From the NCBI RefSeq assembly GCF_000005505.3, contig NC_016131.3, forward strand, positions 69,390,355-69,454,354: a stretch of DNA of 64,000 nt, in the 5' to 3' direction. Shown piece after piece: positions 1 through 9,791 of the stretch. The position numbers and the translations under genes were made by a program. Under the pieces are notes generated by a model that was given only the letters and a program-made list of their open reading frames with translations, had not been told where the DNA came from and did no database searches. Each line of letters begins with the position of its first letter. Within the stretch, counting starts at the first letter, position 1. This DNA is from Brachypodium distachyon. Its lineage: Eukaryota; Streptophyta; Magnoliopsida; Poales; Poaceae.

Positions 1-30
1 AATAAATAACCGTCACTCCTCTCAATGCAG

Positions 31-2410
31 GATGCTTGGCTGCATCGTATAAGTCCGACGAATCTGACAAGAAAGAGAAATCGGATAAGCCGGAAAAATC
101 GGATGAATCAGAGAAATCGGATAAGGCGGAAAAAACGGATAAATCAGAGAAATCGGATAAGTCCGATAAGTCCGATAAATCTGATAAATCTGTTCCATAT
201 GACTACTCGGCAAACATTGAGGCAAGAACCACATCCTTTTCCCTCTGCGTGCGCTAATGATCGATACATATAACTTATGTTAGCATCATGCAATGGCGAA
301 TTGATCTCTCAAATCCTTTGTGCAATACAAACAATAGCTAGTAAATTACTCCGTTTTGGGTTCAATCTTCTGTGGATGCATGCATTTTTCTTTTCGTTTG
401 TGTATATACAGTAGAGACTTCCCTTGAGAGCAAGGACTGATAGGTCCAGCTCTGTTGTGAAATTGGCCGGCACGGTACATGCAGTGCGAGAAGGAGCCAC
501 CGAAACCTCTGTATGGTGGCGGCATCCTGACTGACGCGGAGGCGCCGGCCCCCGTGGCGACTGGTGGCAAGAAGCTCCTGATGGCTAAGACCACGAGCGC
601 CCCGGTAAAGGGCTCCACACTCAAGTTCGAGCTTGAAAAGGACACGCACTACGCCCTCTCAGGTAATCAATCCCACCCTCTATGATCGGTCACTGCATCA
701 GGAATTGATCGAGCCAATCGGTCGATGACGACATGCTAGGTGTCGAAAACTGGCAACTAAATAAATGTTTGTGCTTGGCATCAGCTTGGCTACAGTTTTC
801 CAAGAGCACAGGTGATGTCAGGGCTGTCTTGGTGACCCCTGACGGCAAGTTCAACACCGCCGGCATGATTGTGGTCCAGTCCGGCTGCTGGACCATGCTT
901 AAGGGTGGCGCTACCTCGTTCTCCGCTGGCAAGGGCGAACTCTTCTTTGAGGTACGCAACGTAGCTAGTTATTCACGCATGACACATCAGACGGCATTGA
1001 TGACACTCGTGTGTAACAATATACTAATTAATTTACGTGCAAACCACAGACTAACGTAACCGCAGAGTTGATGGCGGATAGCATGGCGCTGCAGCCCTTC
1101 ACCTTTGAAGAATGGAAGTTACACCGCGACGAGTCTATCACCAAGGTGATAATTCCCAGTTGATTTACTGCCAACACTAGCTAAATTAATTAATGTTACA
1201 GAATGCTAGCACGCAAAGGACATATCGAACAAGCAAATCAATGATCCGACATAAATTAATGGTTGGCTTTGAAAATAAATGCAGGAGCGCAAGAAGAAGG
1301 TGAAGATCACCGTCCAGGGCTCCGATGGCAAGGAGCTGCCAGATGCGGAGCTGTCCTTGGAGCGGGTGGCCAAGGGTTTCCCCCTGGGCAACGCGATGAC
1401 TAAGGAGATCTTGGACATGCCAGAGTACGAGAAATGGTTCACGTCACGGTTCACGGTGGCGACAATGGAGAATGAGATGAAGTGGGACAGCACGGAGTAT
1501 GACAAGGGCCACGAGTTGTATGAGATCCCAGACAAGATGCTAGCTCTAGCAGAGAAGTACAAGATCTCGGTGCGAGGGCACAACGCGTTCTGGGACGATC
1601 ATAGCCATCAGATGGAGCGGGCTGAGCGTGGCCCAGCTCAAGGAGGCCATGGCAAAACGGATGAAGAGCGTGGTATCCCGCTACGCCGGCAAGCTCATCC
1701 ATTGGGATGTGGTCAATGAGAACCTCCACTTCAGCTTCTTTGAGGACAAGCTCGGCAAGGACGCCTCCGGCGAGGTCTTCAAGGAGGTGGCCAAGCTCGA
1801 CGACAAACCCATCCTCTTCATGAACGAGTACAACACCATAGAGGAGCCCAATGACGGGGCACCGCTGCCTACCAAGTACCTCGCCAAGCTCAAGCAGATC
1901 CAGTCCTACCCTGGCAACAGCAAGCTCAAGTACGGAATCGGCCTGGAGAGCCACTTCGCCATCCCCAACATCCCCTATGTTAGGGGTTCCCTAGACACTC
2001 TAGCACAGGCCAAGGTCCCCATCTGGCTCACCGAGATTGACGTCATCAAGGGGCCCAAGCAGGTGGAGTACCTAGAGGAGCTGATGAGGGAAGGGTTCGC
2101 GCACCCAGGGGTGAAGGGCATAGTGCTATGGGCCGCCTGGCACGCCAAGGGGTGCTACGTCATGTGCCTCACAGACAACAAATTCAAGAACCTCCCTGTT
2201 GGGGACGTAGTTGACAAGCTCATCGCCGAGTGGAAGGATGTGCCCAAGGACGCCAAGACCGACGACAAGGGTGTCTTTGAGGCTGAGCTCTTCCATGGTG
2301 AATACAATGTTACCGTGAAGCACAAGTCGCTCAAGGAACTCTTCATGGAGACGGTGGACCTTGACTCCAAATCAGAGGCCACCATTAAGGCCAAGGGCAA
2401 GGAGTACTGA
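31..2410 (+). CDS. GH10 endo-1,4-beta-xylanase, 5' end outside window, frameshifted
   Basis: Plant GH10 enzymes cut the beta-1,4-xylan backbone of cell walls and are normally secreted. Exons read by hand: 31-221, 485-662, 785-951, 1050-1145, 1285-2410 (stop TGA at 2408). The first exon enters through an acceptor at 29-30, so the start codon and signal peptide lie upstream of the window. Domains in order: a Ser/Lys/Asp-rich linker, VPYDYSANIE, a CBM22-like module (YGGGI to LFFE, exons 2-4), then the GH10 barrel. The acid/base Glu is in WDVVNENLH (codon 1718-1720) and the nucleophile Glu in WLTEID (2033-2035). The intron after exon 1 has a GC donor (GAG|GCAAGA). Between about 1611 and 1625 the frame changes: the upstream frame stops at 1719, before both catalytic Glu, while the downstream frame stays open for 260 codons. 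This is a recent pseudogene or a sequence error. It converges on a paralogue at 13.7-16.9 kb. Confidence 0.85.
46..194 (+). repeat. In-frame Ser/Lys/Asp minisatellite in xylanase exon 1
   Basis: Degenerate 9- to 12-bp units (tccgataag, tcagagaaa and similar) encode about 48 residues made almost only of Ser, Lys, Asp and Glu, in patterns such as SDKSEK and SDKSDK. The tract sits between the presumed signal peptide and the conserved VPYDYSA motif. The paralogue at 16.6 kb has only a few residues there. The last units are the most uniform, which suggests recent slippage. Confidence 0.8.
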
Positions 2411-3186
2411 TTGACCTAGCCAGAGGTAACATTTTTGTTACTCTGATTTCTGATGTAGATTTTAGGCTACCTGCATAGGGTTATTGCTCATATCGATCCA
2501 AGTGACACTTTCCAGGAGGTATATGTAAAATCTGATTCATTGATATGGTGCCTGCATTTTGTAAGTGCCTTGTGCAGAATTAATATGATTGTGATCTACG
2601 TTACATGGTACAGAGATGCGGGAAAACTGCAATTGTTAAAAAAAGACTTCCGGGTATACGGTGAGTATACATATAATACATAGAAAATAAAAACCAAGTA
2701 AACAATATTAAGTGGATGAGAGATTGAAGATGGACGAAGACTTGGATGGAGCAGCGGCCAGCAATGTGTTGCTGGCGGCCGGCACCTTGGAGATCTTGGC
2801 ATCGTTAGCAATGCACTGAGAGGCGAGAGCTTCACGATGTGGTAACCACCAGGTGACGGCACGATGCGTACGTGAGGGTTTTAGCTGGGTCAGATTGAGC
2901 AGGCCTTGTGATGGAATGCCGATCAAGTGGGGTAACAGACAGTCCCCATACGAATCCCAGCCGTTTCCATTTATTTTGTTTTATTTTATTTTAATTAGGA
3001 AAAAAGAGATACTTGGGATACCCATATCCCATTGTGTACTCCCGTCCTGAACGCATATCCTGCATTGATTCAGCACCTTTGTGCTGTATCCCTGTATCCC
3101 AGGTTGTGATGATATTGTGTCATTGTGTGTGTGCAAACCAGTCTGGAATATAAACAAATCACTACACTTCCAAATTAATTTTACTA
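2411..3186. other. Intergenic, 3' flank of xylanase
   Basis: AT-rich sequence after the xylanase stop codon, which includes its 3' UTR. I see no gene, RNA or clear mobile element before the mini-Stowaway at 3187. Short ORFs here have no family resemblance. Confidence 0.5.
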
Positions 3187-3233
3187 CTCCCTCCGATCCA
3201 TGATATGTGTCTCAGATTTTGGATCGGAGGGAG
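3187..3233. mobile_element. Minimal Stowaway MITE (47 bp)
   Basis: A perfect 13-bp terminal inverted repeat, CTCCCTCCGATCC / GGATCGGAGGGAG, is flanked by TA on both sides, the Stowaway (Tc1/mariner) target site. Only 21 bp separate the two ends, so nearly all the usual interior is gone. Confidence 0.75.
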
Positions 3234-3333
3234 TATGTCATTTGAAAATGTCAGATATAATTCCTCAATACCAATTGTATTGGTTGAATTCAGAAAAAAA
3301 AATGTATTGGTTGAACAACATTTCAGTCTTTTA

Positions 3334-4005
3334 GGCCCCGCTTGGGAATCCTGAAAATATTTACACCAGTATACACATACGGAGGTATTTTACTAGCCCC
3401 CAACAAAACCCCTGATTACAAGCGTAGTTTTTTGAGGTTGCGAACTGCTGTTTGGATGCTAAAGTATATCAACTGGATATCGCGGACGCTTTGTATAAAA
3501 GAAGTAGAGGAGGGAAACGGGGAGGTCGTGGCGAGATCGAGAGGGAGCTGGGGAGGTCGCGGCGAGGCAAAGGAGGGAGCTGGGGAGGTCATGGCAAGGC
3601 AAAGGAGGGAGCCGGGGAGGTCACGGCGAGCTCACGTCACCAGTATCTGCCGCGCGCCTGGCGCCGCCGATCCAGATCCTGTCGCTGCCGCCCATCCCAT
3701 CGACGACTGCCCGCGTTGTGAATCCCTCTCCAGCTGCCTCACGCCGCCGGCGGATTTCTCTCCATCGCGGTGGCTTTAGCTTCTCCCCTGCGGTCGCCGT
3801 CGCCCCCTCTATCGCTTTCCCCGTCCCCGAATTTGTTTCCGGGCCTCCCGAGCTAAGTGTTCATTTCCGCGTGTAACGAACTATAACCGGGCGGAAAAGA
3901 ACGGAAACGCCGATTCAATCGCGTTTTCAGGCCTTCGTCGGAAATGTTTTCGGGGCCGACTAATACCCCGGTATTGGACACGAAAACGAGCTTCCAAGCA
4001 GGCCC
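3334..4005. mobile_element. Tourist-like (PIF/Harbinger) element with internal minisatellite
   Basis: The ends GGCCCCGCTTGGGAA and CTTCCAAGCAGGCCC are imperfect inverted repeats, flanked by a TTA target duplication (3331-3333 and 4006-4008), as expected for PIF/Harbinger elements. The 672-bp interior holds a GC-rich tandem repeat at about 3507-3630, some four units of 31-33 bp containing GGGGAGGTC. It has no transposase. Confidence 0.7.
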
Positions 4006-4144
4006 TTACTCTTTTAGAAAAGGAACTAGTTGCACAAACTTTACTCCCAATTCAGAACAGTGGGAGTGGTTACTATTTAAAAAATAAATACAGAACAGCA
4101 AGTATAAAGTAGAAGTAATCAACAACAAAAAAAGTACAGCCTCG

Positions 4145-4510
4145 GTCCCTCCGTCCCATAATAGTGGGCACGTATGCATTTCAAAATTTTACTTTGACCA
4201 TCAATTACACCAATAATATGATAATCATGTGGCATAAAATTGTATCATGAAAACTGTTTTGGAACATGTTTTTTCCATTAAGAAGTAGGCGCAAGAAGCG
4301 CAAGTACAAAAAGAAAACCGAAAACAAAAGCTACGAAAGCCAGAAAACGCTAGTAAGAAAACTGCACAAAGCAAAAAAAAAATTGGAATATTAATCCAAT
4401 GATATATCATATAATTTTTGTTGTACACAAACAAAATACTATTAGTCTAATTTGTAGTCAAAGTTGAACTTCAAAATGCATGCTCACCCACTATAAAAGG
4501 ATGGAGGGAG
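4145..4510. mobile_element. Stowaway MITE
   Basis: The left end GTCCCTCCGTCCCATAATAG and the right end ATAAAAGGATGGAGGGAG pair over about 50 bp of diverged inverted repeat, including TGCATTTCAAAATTTTACTTTGA against its partner. A TA follows the right end. The left end has drifted (CGG in place of TACTC). The interior is AT-rich and non-coding. Confidence 0.7.
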
Positions 4511-4713
4511 TATAATAGAAGTAGCAGTTTTATTTTTATAAACAACAACAGGAACCATACTCCCTCATTCTAGCCCCACAAATACTACTGATACTGATTG
4601 GCAAAATAATAAAGGAATAGAAAAAGTACCTAGAAAAGATCACAGTTCTCAGTGGGGCTAAGTGTTACCTTGGATTTGGTAGATGTAGCTGCCCACTAAA
4701 CTAAACTCTGTAG

Positions 4714-7700
4714 CTAGATATCCAGATCGTCATCCGGGTCTTCATCTGAGTCAGGTCGCTCATCATCAGAGTCACGGATGTAATGAATTTCACCCTTCGC
4801 AGTTGCAGGTTTAGGAGCTTTTATTTCATCAAGGGGAGGTTTTGTAGTTAAGTTGGGATCTAGCGGGGCCTCAGGGAGAGATCGCCGTCCATCATATATA
4901 CGAATTGGCTCATCCTTTCCTGCGATTTAAGGTACGAACAAGGAAAAAGATTTACTGATTCGTCAGCAATGCTTCTCAGGGCAGTCTAAATGTGACACAT
5001 AAGACTTGAAACTGATACCGATTTTTGGTAAATAAATCTAGTTTATGGAAGTACCTTGATGCTCGAAAGGAAGAACAACCTTTGCCCTGTCACTTCGTTC
5101 CTTTTCTGACAGCTCAAGATTGAACTGAACCTGTTGAGCCAGCATGTTGCAATTCAGAAATCAGAACTAATATTTGTTACATAAAACAAACCAAGTAATA
5201 GGGTAAGTGTGGGCTAATATTATTCAATCAGAAATTGGATGTATGAACTAACCTTAGGCAGTAGACTTTGGTTCACTTCTGTACTTACAGAAGAAATAGA
5301 AATAATTTTTACATCATATCCCTCAACATGTAACTCCTCATACTGCATAGACAGGGATATTTTCAATCCAAAGTCTTCATGGTGTGATATTTAGTGTAAC
5401 TGTGTAAGTTGAAGTTCTGAATACTAAATGACCGATGCCTTACAAGATGCTTCACCCGTCCATTCCTTCGTTTCAGGCGAACATGGAACTTTGCTTTAGA
5501 ATAGTTATGCTCAAGGAAAGATATGTTCCCGATACGTTCTTCTCCATATACAGAATCTACAACTTCTGGTTTTACAGAAGCAACCATGGTAGAAAGACAT
5601 TCGAAAGCTCGGGAAAACTTGGGTTCATGGAGATCTGAATGCATTAGCCAGAGTATTGATGATATCTGATCTGCAATAGGAGGATAGCATGCATTAATAC
5701 AGTAAGAATCACAAGGAAAATCGTATATCATTCTTGCAGTGGCAGAGAACCTTTTGGACCATATTACAATCCATTTAGAGATCTGTTAGCATGTCGCACA
5801 AGATATGGTCAAGCATGGTCTTTCGGTAGATATGTAACACATATCCGTTAATATTACAAGATATATAAAACAAGCATTTAATATACCATGTAATTTATCA
5901 CCAATATAAACTGGAAATTCTGTTGTGTCTAGTTTCGACCATGAAGGCACCACTCCATAAACACAAATGGAAAATATAAACTAAGAAGAAATAATACCAT
6001 GGCTTCGAAGATTACTAAGAAGGCCAGAGATTGATTGTACTGAAGCATGCCTTAGCATAGAGCTAATCTGAAATATCAGTAAGGATTTTTCTGTTAAATA
6101 TGAAAAGAAATAAAATAATATTGTGCAAATGTGACAACTTTCAGTTACAAAGAATGCAAAGATGGGTTTGCTTTACATAATAAATAATGCCAATTGGCGG
6201 CGGTGGTCTGTCTACCATCTTTTTTCTATATTTCCTTACATGTGGAACCATTTGCAAAGCTTTGAAAGCCATGGTATGAGACACTAACAAGACATAGATA
6301 TGTTAGGGTAATCTAATTTACTTATCCGGAGTGGTGGAGCAATGTACGGGTATTTTGCTAGTAATTGTAAAATACAAATTGTAGAATACCTGTGAGTAAC
6401 ATGCTGATGTTATTCAGTTGGGGCGTAAAGTGAGACAATGGTTTGATTGACAGTTCCAGATGTACTGTACTTCAATACAGAAACCAGTAAACTACAAGAC
6501 TAAGCTGTAGTGTTCATTTTTGGCACAAACTTCTTGAATTCCCAGTGTAATGGAGGCAGTCTCATAAACATCAAGAAACGAGAAAATTAAAATATAACAC
6601 AAGAACATATATCTAGTAATATGGGACACAAAAAGTATGCGAGAGTTACAGTTAGCACATCAACACCAAGTTTCATTTTAGGAGGGTTACTGGGAATCGA
6701 AACCCCAAACACTAAAGTTTCATTTCACTAAACCCTAAACCCTTACTGGGAATCGAAATCTTAGCTGGATCTAAGGGTTATTTAGATCTCTTTACTATAT
6801 TTAGTGCAATTGTTATATGACGCATGCTTTTTTTTTATGGGGAAACTGCGCCCTCGAGCCCGAGGTCTGAATTATTTTCATAATAGTACTTCTACTGACT
6901 TCGGGTTTAGTGATGAATAAATTCGCTTTGTCGAAATCCCTATAATGAGCAGCATTTGCTGCTGCCGAATAAACCAACTTTAAGATGGGATGTGTGTGTG
7001 TGTGGGGGGGGGGGGGGGGGGGGGGTTCCACAGAAAAACAAAGTTTCTATCAATATACGTACTGAATCGACAGCAACGGAAAAATAGGTCTTGCCTTCTC
7101 CTTCAAACCCTGATATACATACCACATATTGTAGCATTAGGTTCATAATCATAAATAAGGAAAATGAAAAGACAAAAAGGATCTATGGTACCTGTTCCAA
7201 GATCAATTATGGAGCACAACAACTTATCAACAGCCTTCACGCTTCTGAAAATTGTGATGTTGTCTTTCTTTGCTGAGTATGGTGTTCCATTATCCTCTTG
7301 GTGCTGCTGACTTTGAATATTCTGCTTCCACCCAAGTGGGTCTGAATAGCAATCCAATATCCGAACACTGTTGGAATAATGTAAAAGATCTAAACATATT
7401 GTACATTCATGTAATTCCTACCATCATGAACATTTAAACAAGCATACCAATATGCAATCTGAAGATATGAGTGGATACTGTGAGGCTGAGTATTTCATCA
7501 TGAAGGGAAGTGTTAACTTAGTCTATTTAAATTTCTAGATTTGCCAGAGATTGAATCACCATTTTTCAACTTACAGTTTCTGCATAATGGCTCCATAGTT
7601 CCATTCCATACTTTACTTACCAGGAAAATTCTACCAGATCTTATTTAGCACATTAGAGGCACCAAAGTTTGTGTTCACTACTGACTATTGAGCCAACTAA

Positions 7701-9162
7701 GACAAACAGACAACCAAAGTTACCAATAGAATTTAAACTTGCTGCTAACTATTTATGGAAGTTATATGCTGTTCTTCTAAAATTAGCAAAGTGCCGCTTT
7801 TATGCAACAAATGAGTGTCTGGATCCTGTAATTCCCTAGTAGAAACCGTAGATTTGTGGCTATTGGGGTTGCAGCTTTTTGTTGGACAATTTCGAAAACG
7901 AGAAATTTGGATTGTTTCCAAAGAATGTTTCCTATTGGTCCTTCTAACTTAGTTTGTTCCATTTGCTATTGGATCAATTACTTTGGCGGGCTTCAGAAAC
8001 CTGAGGTCAAGAAGAAGATAGAGTTGGGTGCTCAATTGTTGCAGTTAGTAGCAGCTGAGGTATATTATCAACAAAGCATGGCTGGGGACTGCATAATATG
8101 TGGTTGGAGAATGGTTAATTGTTGCTTGTAGTAACTGTGTATTCATTGTTGATTCTGGGAGTTAGCCCACTTTCTTCTCTGTTTATGGCAATCTTGTAAG
8201 TTCGCATATGCTCTCGACAATCCAAAATAAATAAATAAAATAGATAACATGAATGTGCATAAGCGCACTGCCAGTAATTAAGTAATATAGGCACCAACAT
8301 TGGTTTGAATATTGCGGGTATCAGGCTGGTTGTCTGGTAGCAGGTGTGCTGTAATTCCTTCTTATTACTACTTTGGAAGACCTCAAACTCCTGTTGGAGA
8401 ACATACTTTGTCGCTATGGTTTCGTTGATGAAATCGGGAGCACTAGATGCCCCTTAATCCAAAAAAAATGGCGCCAACATTGGTCTGCATCAAGGAGAAG
8501 CTATATTTGGTTCACGGTAGAACCATAGAACAGAATACAAGCCTCAATTTCACGTTCCAGCTCAAAGTTTCTCGGCCTCTGTAAAGCTTTTGTTGTTTTG
8601 TTTTGTTTCGCTTTGTTCCGGCTTGCCGTTTGTACTCACGCTTCTTTGCGTCTTCTTCTTAATGAAAATGACACACCGCTCGGTGTGTTCAAGAAAATAA
8701 ACTTCAAAATGCCAATCCTACTCAATTGACGGTTATGCAAAAAGCTCTGGCCAGTTTTCCTAGAAAAAAATTGTTCTGCAAAACCTTACCATCGACCCAA
8801 AGAATTTGAATCGAGTCCACGCCGCCGCATGAAATCCAAGTAAACTTCCGGGCTCCGATCAAAGGCCACAACCACAAGTCCCCTGCACCACCACAAGTTC
8901 GCAACCAAGCAAAAAAAAAAACAAAAAAAACTCACATCATTAGCCAGGCGAAGCCAAGCTAAAGCACTATAGCACAAAGGGCCGAGCAATACCTGGCCTG
9001 CGCCTTCCCCGCAGCCACGTGGGTGGCGACGGTGGCCACGACGTGGAGCATGGCACGCGCGGCGAGAGGACAGCACTGGAGGGAGCCCTCCACGGCCAGC
9101 GCTGGCGCGTGCTCGCCGTCCAGGCGGCCGTCCCGGAGGCATCTCACGGCCGCATCCGCCAT
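4714..9162 (-). CDS. ELP5: Elongator complex subunit 5 (ELP5)
   Basis: ELP5 belongs to the ELP4-5-6 sub-complex of Elongator, which is needed for mcm5/cm5 modification of wobble uridine (U34) in tRNAs. Nine exons on the minus strand join without frame breaks: 8993-9162, 8790-8882, 7192-7367, 7063-7109, 5998-6067, 5444-5670, 5253-5342, 5055-5130, 4714-4919 (1,155 nt, 384 aa). Landmarks are [18 protein letters not shown] in exon 2, SDPLGW in exon 3, [16 protein letters not shown] in exon 6, [14 protein letters not shown] in exon 8, and the acidic end [12 protein letters not shown] typical of ELP5. The start is the first ATG in frame, MADAAVRC. Introns 2 and 4 are long; intron 2 holds LINE remains and intron 4 a G22 tract. 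It is divergent from the YrdC gene. Confidence 0.88.
6991..7025. repeat. (TG)n-G22 composite microsatellite
   Basis: TG repeats run into 22 consecutive G on the plus strand. On the ELP5 transcript this is a C22 tract followed by CA repeats, starting about 38 nt after the 5' splice site of the 47-nt exon 4. Similar poly-C/(CA)n tracts lie at 39.18 and 63.74 kb. Confidence 0.9.
7840..8695 (+). mobile_element. LINE 3' remnant inside ELP5 intron 2
   Basis: A plus-strand frame from about 7850 to 8131 encodes the C-terminal end of a plant non-LTR retrotransposon ORF2 ([30 protein letters not shown]), the part after the zf-RVT domain. The matching 3' UTR resumes at 8488 and ends near 8695 with a LINE-type tail (cttcttaatgaaaatgacac). 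A younger insertion at 8308-8469 splits it. It lies antisense to ELP5. The 5' limit is approximate. Confidence 0.6.
8308..8469 (+). mobile_element. Nested 5'-truncated LINE 3' end with 18-bp TSD
   Basis: The segment ends in A8 (8461-8468) after a LINE-like 3' end (gatgaaatcgggagc...). It is bracketed by GGCACCAACATTGGTTTG (8290-8307) and GGCGCCAACATTGGTCTG (8470-8487), an 18-bp target duplication with two differences. A related 3' end occurs at 33.6-33.76 kb. Confidence 0.65.
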
Positions 9163-9791
9163 CCCAGCGCCTCGTCGCCGTCGCCGCCGCCGGCCAGCGG
9201 TCGCGCGCTCCTCCTCCCAACTCAAACCTTAAACCCTAGCGCGAAGGGAGCTTTTGCACAAGAGCCCCTCTCTCTTTGCGCCCCCTCGCGTTCGCAGAAC
9301 GCCCGGAAGCCAGGAACGGCGGACCCCATGTCAGAGAGGCTCGGATTACTCTCCCTTCCCGTCTCGGATACAGTTTGACTCCTCCCGGTTCTCCTCTCCC
9401 TCGTGGTTTTCTTCCTCGACCTCCTCCCTCTGCCTCAATCGCCGCCTCCTCCACTGATTCCTCTCCGCGCCGCCTCTCCTAATTTCTTCCCGCGCCGCCG
9501 TCGTCTGGGGGCGCTGCCGCCCGGGGTTTCCTCGTCCGGCCCTTCTCCTCCCGTCCTCCGCCGCTGTCCGTTCCTCCGGCGCTGGCCGCCGGCCGCTTCT
9601 TCTCCTCCCTTCCGGCTGCAGCTTCGGTATTCCCCAAACACTGGGCTGCAAGCACGGTTTGCGTCGTGGATGCCTGCACGCTTGCTGCTGTATCTCCCCT
9701 GCGGGGCAGGCTGCGGGCATCAGTGAAACCAAACACCCCCTAAAGCTCTGCTTCTCCTGTTCCGCCGTTCGTTTCCTGCGCGGCGGCGGCG
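9163..9791. promoter_or_regulatory. Divergent promoter region between ELP5 and YrdC
   Basis: The two start codons are 629 bp apart on opposite strands. The interval is GC-rich and pyrimidine-rich on the plus strand. It contains a telo-box, AAACCCTA, at 9231-9238, close to the probable ELP5 transcription start; telo-boxes are common upstream of plant translation-related genes. No clear TATA box was seen. The stretch 9620-9735, ending in CCAAACACCCCC, could be part of an old MITE, but I could not find its partner end. Confidence 0.5.

Noticed and set aside
3342..3779. 145-codon frame
   Set aside because: Lies wholly inside the Tourist-like element and is built on its internal minisatellite.
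6732..6745. Telomere-like TAAACCCTAAACCC in an ELP5 intron
   Set aside because: Only two units, within a diverged repeat; too short to call an interstitial telomere.
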